DNA of 64,000 nt from Petrosia ficiformis (lineage: Eukaryota > Porifera > Demospongiae > Haplosclerida > Petrosiidae): assembly GCA_947044365.1 (NCBI GenBank), contig OX345636.1, positions 62,865,537 to 62,929,536 of the forward strand, read 5' to 3'. Each line of letters begins with the position of its first letter. Position 1 is the first letter of the stretch. The notes under the pieces were generated by a model. It saw nothing but the letters and a program-made list of their open reading frames with translations. It made no database searches and was not told where the DNA came from. Shown here piece after piece: positions 1 to 11,099 of this stretch. The position numbers were made by a program, and so were the translations under genes.

Positions 1-61
1 TAGGGTTAGTATAAATCTATTACTGTTGCAATTGTGAACCCAACCACAGGAAGATGTTTAC

Positions 62-578
62 TTATTGTTGACTGAGGGCTAAGTGAACATTCCCACACTC
101 CATGATGAACTTTCCACAATACATTCCAAATAAATGCCAGTATATATTATTGTTGCACTAAGCTCTTCACGTGATGATCCCATAAGCTGATCAATACTGA
201 ATGGTATTATAACTGACCTGAATCCAGACATACCTATCATGTACACTACAGCTGATACACATAATATCACACCTGTCCATGAAGGATGTAGTTCACTCCA
301 CACTAGATATCCAATGCAAGCAATTATCCATGCCAGAAACACATATAAACACTCACTATGATGACTTTATAACGACCAATCAATACATCTGCTATTAGAC
401 CACCCAAAGGATGAAGAATATATGAAAAAACAAAAAGATTTTCAAATACCATTAAAACGACACCATTTTCAGCAGTAGTAGGGAGAAATGATTTTGCTGA
501 GTGATACAACAAAGTCAAGCTAAAGGAAGCTAGAGCATCCCATACTAATACAAGAATAGCTCCTTTAGATTTAATGTG
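62..578 (-). pseudogene. SLC15/POT-family peptide transporter fragment, frameshifted
   Basis: Read on the minus strand, this block resembles the N-terminal part of proton-coupled oligopeptide transporters (SLC15/POT, multi-pass membrane proteins). It starts after a plausible 3' splice site (AG at 580-579). The first segment contains a GG-LIAD-x3-GRYK stretch, the POT signature between early membrane helices. The next segment contains an IPFSIDQL stretch, matching the conserved P-F-x-x-D-Q region. These two pieces lie in different frames around 330-345, and a second shift appears near 150, where a short AT run could have slipped. The match then continues in a third frame to a stop near 62. Two frameshifts in about 500 bp suggest a dead copy, although sequencing error is possible. 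The rest of the transporter is not visible. It sits beside the satellite array and has no link to the death-domain gene. Confidence 0.6.
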
Positions 579-991
579 CTGGAAATTATATCCAAATCTT
601 GAAACTCGTTTGTTTTAATTACAAAGTAATTGATCCTGTTCAGCCATGGACAGTGATTATTTGCAGTCCTGGGATATTGGACAGTGTGGATATACTACCA
701 GTATATATGGAGTATTGAAATTTTCATTTCGTTATAGTTTTTCATTTGAACATTACCAAGGAATAAAAGTACAATAAAATTGTCCATAACTATTGATATA
801 TAGCAAATATTAAGCCAATACATGTTTACAACTTCCTTGCTATAGTACATACATTATATCTTTATTTTACATTGCATATAATTCATCCCCTGATAGCAAG
901 TCCATAGCTGCGTTGGCATTAAAATTGGAAGTGTTCATTTCCTCCAATAATAAATCTTTTTTGCAAATTTAACTGATATAAATGTATTAGG
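579..991. other. No gene seen
   Basis: This is AT-rich sequence without a sustained reading frame or recognisable repeat. It may hold intron or upstream DNA of the transporter fragment, but nothing in it can be assigned. Confidence 0.4.
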
Positions 992-1190
992 GATACAAGG
1001 TTAGGTGGGACCCAAAAATTAAACAAACCACTTTCATATATAACTCTACATAAGTACTCAAACCACTATAAAGCAAAATACAAAGAGATGGTTATATGGA
1101 AGTGGTGTGTTTAATTTTGGGTCCTACATACGTATGTAGTGTTATATGCAAGTGGTATGTTTAATTTTGGGTCACACCTAACCTTGTATA
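992..1190. repeat. Foldback MITE-like repeat, family F, copy 1
   Basis: The two ends are inverted copies of one another (ATACAAGGTTAGGTG at the left, CACCTAACCTTGTAT at the right). Both arms contain the family core AAATTAAACAAACCACTT or its complement. The right arm is partly doubled around 1100-1170. The same core recurs as foldbacks at 17521, 48658 and 53196, which makes this a dispersed family. No coding capacity. Confidence 0.75.
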
Positions 1191-1260
1191 TGTATATGTA
1201 CATGACCGTCATCATGTACATGTATAAATTTACCTTAGCAATGTTTGTACATATTAATTA

Positions 1261-1362
1261 TGCATGTCTGATTCTATCCACTTGGCCAGGACTTTCTCCA
1301 AAATATTCTCAGGAGACGTTGCATTAATCAATTGCATGCGGACATTTTCTTTAACACTTAAT
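1261..1362 (-). pseudogene. Copied fragment of a DEATH-domain exon
   Basis: About 100 bp here is nearly identical, in the same orientation, to the inside of the DEATH-domain exon at 20893-21003, sharing the stretch TCCACTTGGCCAGGACTTTC and the downstream GGAGACGTTGCATTAAT. About 10 bp present in the intact exon is missing, so the frame would be broken. The fragment has neither splice site of the parent exon. It ends only a few bases before the satellite array starts at 1367. It is therefore a truncated duplicate exon or the scar of a lost paralogue. It is too short to encode a domain. Confidence 0.75.
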
Positions 1363-1366
1363 TAAT

Positions 1367-4300
1367 AGTAGTACTACCTGTTGTGCTGTATTCAGTATTG
1401 CTAGTAGTACTATCAGTAGTGCTATATTCAGTATTACTAGTAATACTATCAGTAGTGCTGAATGCAGTATTACTAGTAGTACTATCAGTAGTGCTGTATT
1501 CAGTATTAGTAGTATTACTATCAGTAGTGCTGTATTCAGTATTACTAGTAGTACTATCGGTAGTGCTGTATTCAATATTCAGTATTACTAGTAGTACTAT
1601 CAGTAGTGCTGTATTCAGTATTACTAGTAGTACTATCAGTAGTGGTGTATTCAGTATTACTAGTAGTACTATCGGTAGTGCTGTATTCAATATTCAGTAT
1701 TACTAGTAGTACTATCAGTAGTGCTGTATTCAGTATTACTAGTAGTACTATCAGTAGTGCTGTATTCAGTATTACTAGCAGTACTATCAGTAGTGCTGTA
1801 TTCAGTATTACTAGCAGTACTATCAGTAGTGCTGTATACAGTATTACTAGTAATACTATCACTAGTGCTGTATTCATTATTACTAGTAGTACTATCAGTA
1901 GTGCTGTATTCAGTATTACTAGTACTACTATCAGTAGTGCTGTATTGAGCATTACTAGTAATACCATCAGTTGTGCTGTATTCATTATTACTAGTAGTAC
2001 TATCGGTAGTGCTGTATCTCAATGCAGTATTACTAGTAGTACTATCAGTAGTGCTGTATTCACTATTGCTAGTAGTACTATCAGTAGTGCTGAATGCAGT
2101 ATTACTAGTAGTACTATCAGTAGTGCTGTATTCAGTATTACTAGTAATACTATCGGTAGTGTTGTATTAGTATTACTAGTAGTACTATCAGTACTGCTGT
2201 ATTCAGTATTACTAGTAATACTATCAGTAGTGTTGTATTAGTATTACTAGTAGTACTATCAGTACTGCTGTATTCAGTATTACTAGTAGCACTATCAGTA
2301 GTGCTGTATTCAGTAATACTAGTATTACTATCAGTAGTGGTGTATTCAGTATTACTAGTAGTACTATCGGTAGTGCTGTATTCAGTATTACTAGTAGTAC
2401 TATCAGTAGTGCTCAATGCAGTATTACTAGTAGTACTATATATCAGTAGTGGTGTATTCAGTATTACTTGTAGTACTATCAGTAGTGCTGTATTCAGTAT
2501 TACTAGTAGTACTACCAGTGGTTCTGTATTCAGTATTACTAGTAGTACTATCGGTAGTGTTGTATTCAATATTCATTATTACTAGTAGTACTATCAGTAG
2601 TGCTGTATTCACTATTACTAGTAGTACTATCAGTAGTGCTGTATTCAGTATTACTAGCAGTACTATCAGTAGTGCTGTATACAGTATTACTAGTAATACT
2701 ATCACTAGTGCTGTATTCATTATTACTAGTAGTACTATCAGTAGTGCTGTATTCAGTATTACTAGTACTACTATCAGTAGTGCTGTATTGAGCATTACTA
2801 GTAATACCATCAGTTGTGCTGTATTCATTATTACTAGTAGTACTATCGGTAGTGCTGTATCTCAATGCAGTATTACTAGTAGTACTATCAGTAGTGCTGT
2901 ATTCACTATTGCTAGTAGTACTATCAGTAGTGCTGAATGCAGTATTACTAGTAGTACTATCAGTAGTGCTGTATTCAGTATTACTAGTAATACTATCGGT
3001 AGTGTTGTATTAGTATTACTAGTAGTACTATCAGTACTGCTGTATTCAGTATTACTAGTAATACTATCAGTAGTGTTGTATTAGTATTACTAGTAGTACT
3101 ATCAGTACTGCTGTATTCAGTATTACTAGTAGCACTATCAGTAGTGCTGTATTCAGTAATACTAGTATTACTATCAGTAGTGGTGTATTCAGTATTACTA
3201 GTAGTACTATCGGTAGTGCTGTATTCAGTATTACTAGTAGTACTATCAGTAGTGCTCAATGCAGTATTACTAGTAGTACTATATATCAGTAGTGCTGTAT
3301 TCAGTATTACTTGTAGTACTATCAGTAGTGCTGTATTCAGTATTACTAGTAGTACTACCAGTGGTTCTGTATTCAGTATTACTAGTAGTACTATCGGTAG
3401 TGTTGTATTCAATATTCATTATTACTAGTAGTACTATCAGTAGTGCTGTATTCACTATTACTAGTAGTACTATCAGTAGTGCTCAATGCAGTATTACTAG
3501 TAGTACTATCAGTAGTGCTGTATTCAGTATTACTAGTAGTACTATCAGTAGTGGTGTATTCAGTATTACTAGTAGTACTATCGGTAGTGCTGTATTCAGT
3601 ATTACTAGTAGTACTATCAGTAGTGCTCAATGCAGTATTACTAGTAGTACTATATATCAGTAGTGCTGTATTCAGTATTACTTGTAGTACTATCAGTAGT
3701 GCTGTATTCAGTATTACTAGTAGTACTACCAGTGGTTCTGTATTCAGTATTACTAGTAGTACTATCGGTAGTGTTGTATTCAATATTCATTATTACTAGT
3801 AGTACTATCAGTAGTGCTGTATTCACTATTACTAGTAGTACTATCAGTAGTGCTCAATGCAGTATTACTAGTAGTACTATCAGTAGTGCTGTATTCAGTA
3901 TTACTAGTAGCACTATCAGTAGTGATGTATTCAGTATTACTAGTAATACTATCAGTAGTGTTGTATTAGTATTACTAGTAGTACTATCAGTACTGCTGTA
4001 TTCAGTATTACTAGTAGCACTATCAGTAGTGCTCAATGCAGTATTACTAGTAGTACTATATATCAGTAGTGCTGTATTCAGTATTACTGGTAGTACAATA
4101 AGTAGTGCTGTATTCAGTATTACTAGTAGTACTACCAGTAGTGCTGTATTCAGTATTACTAGTAGTACTATCAGTAGTGCTGTATTCAGTATTACTAGTA
4201 CTACAATCAGTAGTGTTGTATTCAGTATTACTATCAGTAGTGCTGTATTCAGTATTACTAGTACTACAATCAGTAGTGCTGTATTCAGTATTACTAGTAG

Positions 4301-7300
4301 TACTACCAGTAGTGCTGTATTCAGTATTACTAGTAGTACTATCAGTAGTGCTGTATTCAGTATTACTAGTAATACTATTACTAGTGCTGTATTCAGTACT
4401 ACTAGCAGTACTATCAGTAGTGCTGTATTCAGTATTACTAGTAGTACTATCGGTAGTGCTGTATTCAATATTCAGTATTACTAGAAGTACAATCAGTAGT
4501 GCTGTATTCAGTATTACTAGTAGTACTATCAGTAGTGCTCAATGCAGTATTACTAGTAGTACTATATATCAGTAGTGCTGCATTCAGTATTACTGATAGT
4601 ACTATCAGGTAGTGCTGTATTCAGTATTACTAGTAGTACTATCAGTAGTGCTGTATTCAGTATTACTAGTAGTACTACCAGTGGTTCTGTATTCAGCATT
4701 ACTAGTAATACTATCACTAGTGCTGTATTCAGTATTACTAGTAGTACTATCAGTAGTGCTGTATTCAGTATTACTAGTAATACTATCAGTAGTGCTGTAT
4801 TGAGCATTTCTAGTAATACCATCAGTTGTGCTGTATTCATTATCACTAGTAGTACTATCGGTAGTGCTGTATTCAATATTCAGTATTACTAGTAATACAA
4901 TCAGTAGTGCTGTATTCAGTATTACTAGTAGTACTATCAGTAGTGCTCAATGCAGTATTACTAGTAGTACTATATATCAGTAGTGCTGTATTCAGTATTA
5001 CTTGTAGTACTATCAGTAGTGCTGTATTCAGTATTACTAGTAGTACTATCAGTGGTGCTCAATGCAGTATTACTAGTAGTACTATATATCAGTAGTGCTG
5101 TATTCAGTATTACTGGTAGTACTATCAGTAGTGCTGTATTCAGTATTACTAGTAGTACTACCAGTGGTTCTGTATTCAGTATTACTAGTAGTACTATCGG
5201 TAGTGTTGTATTCAATATTCATTATTACTAGTAGTACTATCAGTAGTGCTGTATTCACTATTACTAGTAGTACTATCAGTAGTGCTCAATGCAGTATTAC
5301 TAGTAGTACTATCAGTAGTGCTGTATTCAGTATTACTAGTAGCACTATCAGTAGTGATGTATTCAGTATTACTAGTAATACTATCAGTAGTGTTGTATTA
5401 GTATTACTAGTAGTACTATCAGTACTGCTGTATTCAGTATTACTAGTAGCACTATCAGTAGTGCTCAATGCAGTATTACTAGTAGTACTATATATCAGTA
5501 GTGCTGTATTCAGTATTACTAGTAGTACTATCAGTAGTGCTGTATTCAGTAATACTAGTACTACAATCAGTAGTGTTGTATTCAGTATTACTATCAGTAG
5601 TGCTGTATTCAGTATTACTAGTACTACAATCAGTAGTGCTGTATTCAGTATTACTAGTAGTACTACCAGTAGTGCTGTATTCAGTATTACTAGTAGTACT
5701 ATCAGTAGTGCTGTATTCAGTATTACTAGTAATACTATTACTAGTGCTGTATTCAGTACTACTAGTAGTACTATCAGTAGTGCTGTATTCAGTATTACTA
5801 GTAGTACTATCGGTAGTGCTGTATTCAATATTCAGTATTACTAGAAGTACAATCAGTAGTGCTGTATTCAGTATTACTAGTAGTACTATCAGTAGTGCTC
5901 AATGCAGTATTACTAGTAGTACTATATATCAGTAGTGCTGTATTCAGTATTACTGATAGTACTATCAGTAGTGCTGTATTCAGTATTACTAGTAGTACTA
6001 TCAGTAGTGCTGTATTCAGTATTACTAGTAGTACTACCAGTGGTTCTGTATTCAGCATTACTAGTAATACTATCACTAGTGCTGTATTCAGTATTACTAG
6101 TAGTACTATCAGTAGTGCTGTATTCAGTATTACTAGTAATACTATCAGTAGTGCTGTATTGAGCATTTCTAGTAATACCATCAGTTGTGCTGTATTCATT
6201 ATCACTAGTAGTACTATCGGTAGTGCTGTATTCAATATTCAGTATTACTAGTAATACAATCAGTAGTGCTGTATTCAGTATTACTAGTAGTACTATCAGT
6301 AGTGCTCAATGCAGTATTACTAGTAGTACTATATATCAGTAGTGCTGTATTCAGTATTACTTGTAGTACTATCAGTAGTGCTGTATTCAGTATTACTAGT
6401 AGTACTATCAGTGGTGCTCAATGCAGTATTACTAGTAGTACTATATATCAGTAGTGCTGTATTCAGTATTACTGGTAGTACTATCAGTAGTGCTGTATTC
6501 AGTATTACTAGTAGTACTACCAGTAGTTGTGTATTCATTATTACTAGTAGTACTATCGGTAGTGCTGTATTCAATATTCAGTATTACTAGTAGTACAATC
6601 AGTAGTGCTATATTCAGTATTACTGGTAGTACTATCAGTAGTGCTGTATTCAGTATTACTAGTAGTACTATCGGTAGTGCTGTATTCAATATTCAGTATT
6701 ACTAGAAGTACAATCAGTAGTGCTGTATTCAGTATTACTAGTAGTACTATCAGTAGTGCTCAATGCAGTATTACTAGTAGTACTATATATCAGTAGTGCT
6801 GCATTCAGTATTACTGATAGTACTATCAGTAGTGCTGTATTCAGTATTACTAGTAGTACTATCAGTAGTGCTGTATTCAGTATTACTAGTAGTACTACCA
6901 GTGGTTCTGTATTCAGCATTACTAGTAATACTATCACTAGTGCTGTATTCAGTATTACTAGTAGTACTATCAGTAGTGCTGTATTCAGTATTACTAGTAA
7001 TACTATCAGTAGTGCTGTATTGAGCATTTCTAGTAATACCATCAGTTGTGCTGTATTCATTATCACTAGTAGTACTATCGGTAGTGCTGTATTCAATATT
7101 CAGTATTACTAGTAATACAATCAGTAGTGCTGTATTCAGTATTACTAGTAGTACTATCAGTAGTGCTCAATGCAGTATTACTAGTAGTACTATATATCAG
7201 TAGTGCTGTATTCAGTATTACTTGTAGTACTATCAGTAGTGCTGTATTCAGTATTACTAGTAGTACTATCAGTGGTGCTCAATGCAGTATTACTAGTAGT

Positions 7301-9822
7301 ACTATATATCAGTAGTGCTGTATTCAGTATTACTGGTAGTACTATCAGTAGTGCTGTATTCAGTATTACTAGTAGTACTACCAGTGGTTCTGTATTCAGT
7401 ATTACTAGTAGTACTATCGGTAGTGTTGTATTCAATATTCATTATTACTAGTAGTACTATCAGTAGTGCTGTATTCACTATTACTAGTAGTACTATCAGT
7501 AGTGCTCAATGCAGTATTACTAGTAGTACTATCAGTAGTGCTGTATTCAGTATTACTAGTAGCACTATCAGTAGTGATGTATTCAGTATTACTAGTAATA
7601 CTATCAGTAGTGTTGTATTAGTATTACTAGTAGTACTATCAGTACTGCTGTATTCAGTATTACTAGTAGCACTATCAGTAGTGCTCAATGCAGTATTACT
7701 AGTAGTACTATATATCAGTAGTGCTGTATTCAGTATTACTAGTAGTACTATCAGTAGTGCTGTATTCAGTAATACTAGTACTACAATCAGTAGTGTTGTA
7801 TTCAGTATTACTATCAGTAGTGCTGTATTCAGTATTACTAGTACTACAATCAGTAGTGCTGTATTCAGTAATACTAGTAGTACTACCAGTAGTGCTGTAT
7901 TCAGTATTACTAGTAGTACTATCAGTAGTGCTGTATTCAGTATTACTAGTAATACTATTACTAGTGCTGTATTCAGTACTACTAGTAGTACTATCAGTAG
8001 TGCTGTATTCAGTATTACTAGTAGTACTATCGGTAGTGCTGTATTCAATATTCAGTATTACTAGAAGTACAATCAGTAGTGCTGTATTCAGTATTACTAG
8101 TAGTACTATCAGTAGTGCTCAATGCAGTATTACTAGTAGTACTATATATCAGTAGTGCTGTATTCAGTATTACTGATAGTACTATCAGTAGTGCTGTATT
8201 CAGTATTACTAGTAGTACTACCAGTAGTTGTGTATTCATTATTACTAGTAGTACTATCGGTAGTGCTGTATTCAATATTCAGTATTACTAGTAGTACAAT
8301 CAGTAGTGCTATATTCAGTATTACTGGTAGTACTATCAGTAGTGCTGTATTCAGTATTACTAGTAGTACTATCGGTAGTGCTGTATTCAATATTCAGTAT
8401 TACTAGAAGTACAATCAGTAGTGCTGTATTCAGTATTACTAGTAGTACTATCAGTAGTGCTCAATGCAGTATTACTAGTAGTACTATCGGTAGTGCTGTA
8501 TTCAATATTCAGTATTACTAGAAGTACAATCAGTAGTGCTGTATTCAGTATTACTAGTAGTACTATCAGTAGTGCTCAATGCAGTATTACTAGTAGTACT
8601 ATATATCAGTAGTGCTGTATTCAGTATTACTGATAGTACTATCAGTAGTGCTGTATTCAGTATTACTAGTAGTACTACCAGTAGTTGTGTATTCATTATT
8701 ACTAGTAGTACTATCGGTAGTGCTGTATTCAATATTCAGTATTACTAGTAGTACAATCAGTAGTGCTATATTCAGTATTACTGGTAGTACTATCAGTAGT
8801 GCTGTATTCAGTATTACTAGTAGTACTACCAGTGGTTCTGTATTCAGTATTACTAGTAGTACTATCGGTAGTGTTGTATTCAATATTCATTATTACTAGT
8901 AGTACTATCAGTAGTGCTGTATTCACTATTACTAGTAGTACTATCAGTAGTGCTCAATGCAGTATTACTAGTAGTACTATCAGTAGTGCTGTATTCAGTA
9001 TTACTAGTAGTACTATCAGTAGTGCTGTATTCAGTATTAGTAGTATTACTATCAGTAGTGCTGAATGCAGTATTACTAGTAGTACTATCAGTAGTGCTGT
9101 ATTCAGTATTACTAGTAGTACTATCAGTAGTGGTGTATTCAGTATTACTAGTAGTACTATCGGTAGTGCTGTATTCAATATTCAGTATTACTAGTAGTAC
9201 TATCAGTAGTGCTGTATTCAGTATTACTAGTAGTACTATCAGTAGTGCTGTATTCAATATTACTAGCAGTACTATCAGTAGTGCTGTATTCAGTATTACT
9301 AGCAGTACTATCAGTAGTGCTGTATACAGTATTACTAGTAATACTATCACTAGTGCTGTATTCATTATTACTAGTAGTACTATCAGTAGTGCTGTATTCA
9401 GTATTACTAGTACTACTATCAGTAGTACTGTATTCAGTATTCAGTATTACTAGTAGTACTATCAGTTGTGCTGTATTCAGTATTACTAGTAATACTATCA
9501 GTAGTGCTGTATTGAGCATTACTAGTAATACCATCAGTTGTGCTGTATTCATTATTACTAGTAGTACTATCGGTAGTGCTGTATCTCAATGCAGTATTAC
9601 TAGTAGTACTATATATCAGTAGTGCTGTATTCAGTATTACTGGTAGTACTATCAGTAGTGCTATATTCAGTATTACTAGTAGTACTACCAGTGGTTCTGT
9701 ATTCAGAATTACTAGTAGTACTATCATGCAGTAGTGCTGTATTCACTATTACTAGTAGTACTATCAGTAGTGCTGTATTCAGTATTACTAGTAATACTAT
9801 CGGTAGTGTTGTATTAGTATTA
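1367..9822. repeat. 36-bp satellite array with higher-order repeats (~8.5 kb)
   Basis: The array consists of about 235 tandem copies of a 36-bp unit, typified by ACTATCAGTAGTGCTGTATT followed by CAGTATTACTAGTAGT. Units vary by point changes and small insertions, such as a TATAT insert and CAATGCAG variants. Larger blocks are repeated at a higher level: a ~843-bp block (around 1606 and 2449), a ~861-bp block (around 5859 and 6720) and a ~2220-bp block (around 5095 and 7315). Because 36 is a multiple of three and the unit lacks stops in several frames, long open frames appear on both strands. Plus-strand frames read Ser/Val/Ile-rich and minus-strand frames read Ser/Thr-rich, for example YSTTDSTTSNTE. 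None stays open through the array or has flanking gene structure, so I treat it as non-coding. The unit is rich in ACTAGT and AGTACT and could fold back on itself. Confidence 0.95.
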
Positions 9823-9931
9823 TGAAATGACCAAATTTGCACTCAACAATAAATGAAAAAAAAAAAACTATAATATCAATCTCTACTGACACAACTGAAA
9901 TAAATTAATTAAAACACAGTATATATAGTCA

Positions 9932-9961
9932 CTTGTATTATAGGAAGCCATAAGATGAAAG
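9932..9961. repeat. Left inverted repeat of Crypton-like unit A
   Basis: This segment pairs with 10861-10891 almost perfectly, with one small indel near the outer end. The inner core is AGGAAGCCATAAGATGAAAG. Confidence 0.85.
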
Positions 9962-10175
9962 GCACCGATCATAGTATATATCACGTAGACAGAGTGTATA
10001 CGAGTCACTCACGGGTTAATATACTTCTTTCATCGCCAATCACGGGTTAACAAATGGTGTATCATTTTACTCACGGGTTAAAATAACTTCTTAATTCAAG
10101 AAAACACGGGTTAATAATGAAACAAAAATTGATTTTCAAGAAAATTAATATTATTAATTTACCAAAGAAGTGATA

Positions 10176-10730
10176 TTATATGCATAAATAAGTATTGATA
10201 TTAATGAAAAAAGTTTTTAATGAACTAGTTCCAATACCTTCTTTACGAAGTTCACCGACCACTACCTCGCAATCACCTTGAATAGACTTGAATCGGGTGT
10301 CTCTTCTGTCTAATACATTGGGTGTATCACAGCTGCATGATCTCATATATCGAAAAATACCTGAAAGCAATTGTTGAATGGTTGGTTCTTGGAGGATATC
10401 GGTCACCATCAACACGGCGAACTTCAGCTATGAAAGTTGAAAGCCATCTATCCAATGTCTCGGGTCACGGTGCTTCAAGCAGATCATCAGGACACTTCTC
10501 ACTGGATTTTTCATTTCTAGCATGCATATCGCCATTCATTGAAACACTTTAGGGCCCACTTGGTCAGTGTTCGGTGGAAAGTAGCCTTTACAAATTGTTT
10601 CCATTTCTTCCTTTTGTTTATACACAAAACAATTCTTTTTGGCTAAAGAAAGCTTTAGACGCTTTTTTGGAATGTCTTGAATTTCTGGATCAACATTCTC
10701 TTCCCAAGTTCCATATCCATCGTGACACAC
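10176..10730 (-). pseudogene. Crypton-type tyrosine recombinase, N-terminal/core-binding remnant
   Basis: The minus strand holds pieces of the N-terminal half of the recombinase family found in Crypton transposons and their domesticated relatives. In order they are CKGYFPPNTDQ (an entry to the N-terminal helical domain), then in another frame CFNEWRYA and DRWLSTFIAEVRRVDGDRYP, then in a third frame TIQQLLSGIFRYMRS and FKSIQGDCEVVVGELRKEGI. The family pattern is N-T-K/D-x-x-x-x-W-A-V-x-x-F-x-x-W-R, followed by L-x-x-F-x-x-E-V-R and a Y-P-P-x-T-I/L-x-x-L stretch. At least two frameshifts and several stops break it. The C-terminal catalytic half (His-x-x-Arg, Tyr) is absent, so this copy cannot encode an active recombinase and would have needed help from another copy. 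Confidence 0.65.
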
Positions 10731-10860
10731 ATATTAATATTACACGCTAAAATATTGTGACGTAATGACAGTTACTAGGAGATACAACCACAGCTGTCAT
10801 GATGCAATAGATATTGCTAGGATACCTAAATAATTGCATAGCAACTGCAGTACTGATAGT

Positions 10861-10891
10861 CTTTCATCTTATGGCTTCCTATCAATACAAG
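10861..10891. repeat. Right inverted repeat of Crypton-like unit A
   Basis: This is the reverse complement of 9932-9961, with CTTTCATCTTATGGCTTCCT as its inner part. It lies inside the mobile unit, 145 bp from the insertion junction, because the hairpin follows it. Confidence 0.85.
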
Positions 10892-10896
10892 CCATA

Positions 10897-11028
10897 TAGA
10901 ACATGACCTCACCTCGTGGCGTATCAGGTATACACTCAAATGATATTCATAATCCCTCGGGCTACGCCCTCGGGATTATGAATATCATTTTCGTGTATAC
11001 CTGATACACCCCTCGTGGTCATGTTCTA
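10897..11028. repeat. Terminal hairpin of Crypton-like unit A
   Basis: A ~132-bp palindrome with a tiny loop. The outer arm TAGAACATGACC pairs with GGTCATGTTCTA. The inner arm ATTCATAATCCCTCGGGC pairs across a TAC loop. The arms have a few bulges. A hairpin with the same centre but different outer arms is found at the same place in unit B. Confidence 0.9.
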
Positions 11029-11086
11029 TCTATTACATGTAAACTCATGAATATTAATGAACTTAATAACTAGTCAGGATATCACA

Positions 11087-11099
11087 CTCCTCCCCCTCT
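11087..11099 (-). other. Polypurine tract of the gypsy element
   Basis: On the element strand the run AGAGGGGGAGGAG directly precedes the TGTGATATCC start of the 3' LTR. This is the expected position and composition for the primer of plus-strand DNA synthesis. Confidence 0.85.

Larger units (their letters stand above)
9933..11036. mobile_element. Crypton-like unit A: inverted repeats, recombinase remnant, terminal hairpin
   Basis: This ~1.1-kb segment interrupts an LTR whose intact copy is in the window, so its limits are well defined. A ~30-bp inverted repeat (left 9932-9961, right 10861-10891, core AGGAAGCCATAAGATGAAAG) brackets the remains of a tyrosine-recombinase gene on the minus strand. 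A separate palindrome (10897-11028) lies between the right inverted repeat and the right insertion junction. The same layout occurs in unit B at 38921-40665. Any target duplication is short: a shared AC dinucleotide, or an imperfect 7-bp ACTTGTA/ACATGTA. Short junction repeats are what tyrosine-recombinase transposons leave; that mechanism is inference here. Confidence 0.75.
9823..11086 (-). repeat. 3' LTR of the gypsy element, split by an insertion
   Basis: Positions 9823-9932 and 11037-11086 together match the intact 160-bp LTR at 14646-14805. The ~1.1 kb between them is foreign. The intact LTR reads GTCACATGTAAAC at the point where this copy is interrupted, which fixes the insertion site to within the ambiguous dinucleotide AC. 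Confidence 0.9.

Noticed and set aside
1367..9822. CRISPR array
   Set aside because: Units are contiguous and have no unique spacers; the context is animal nuclear DNA.
1351..9842. Dozens of long open frames on both strands, including Ser/Thr-rich repeat proteins
   Set aside because: They follow from a 36-bp unit lacking stops; frames overlap on both strands, break at unit-length variants and have no gene context.
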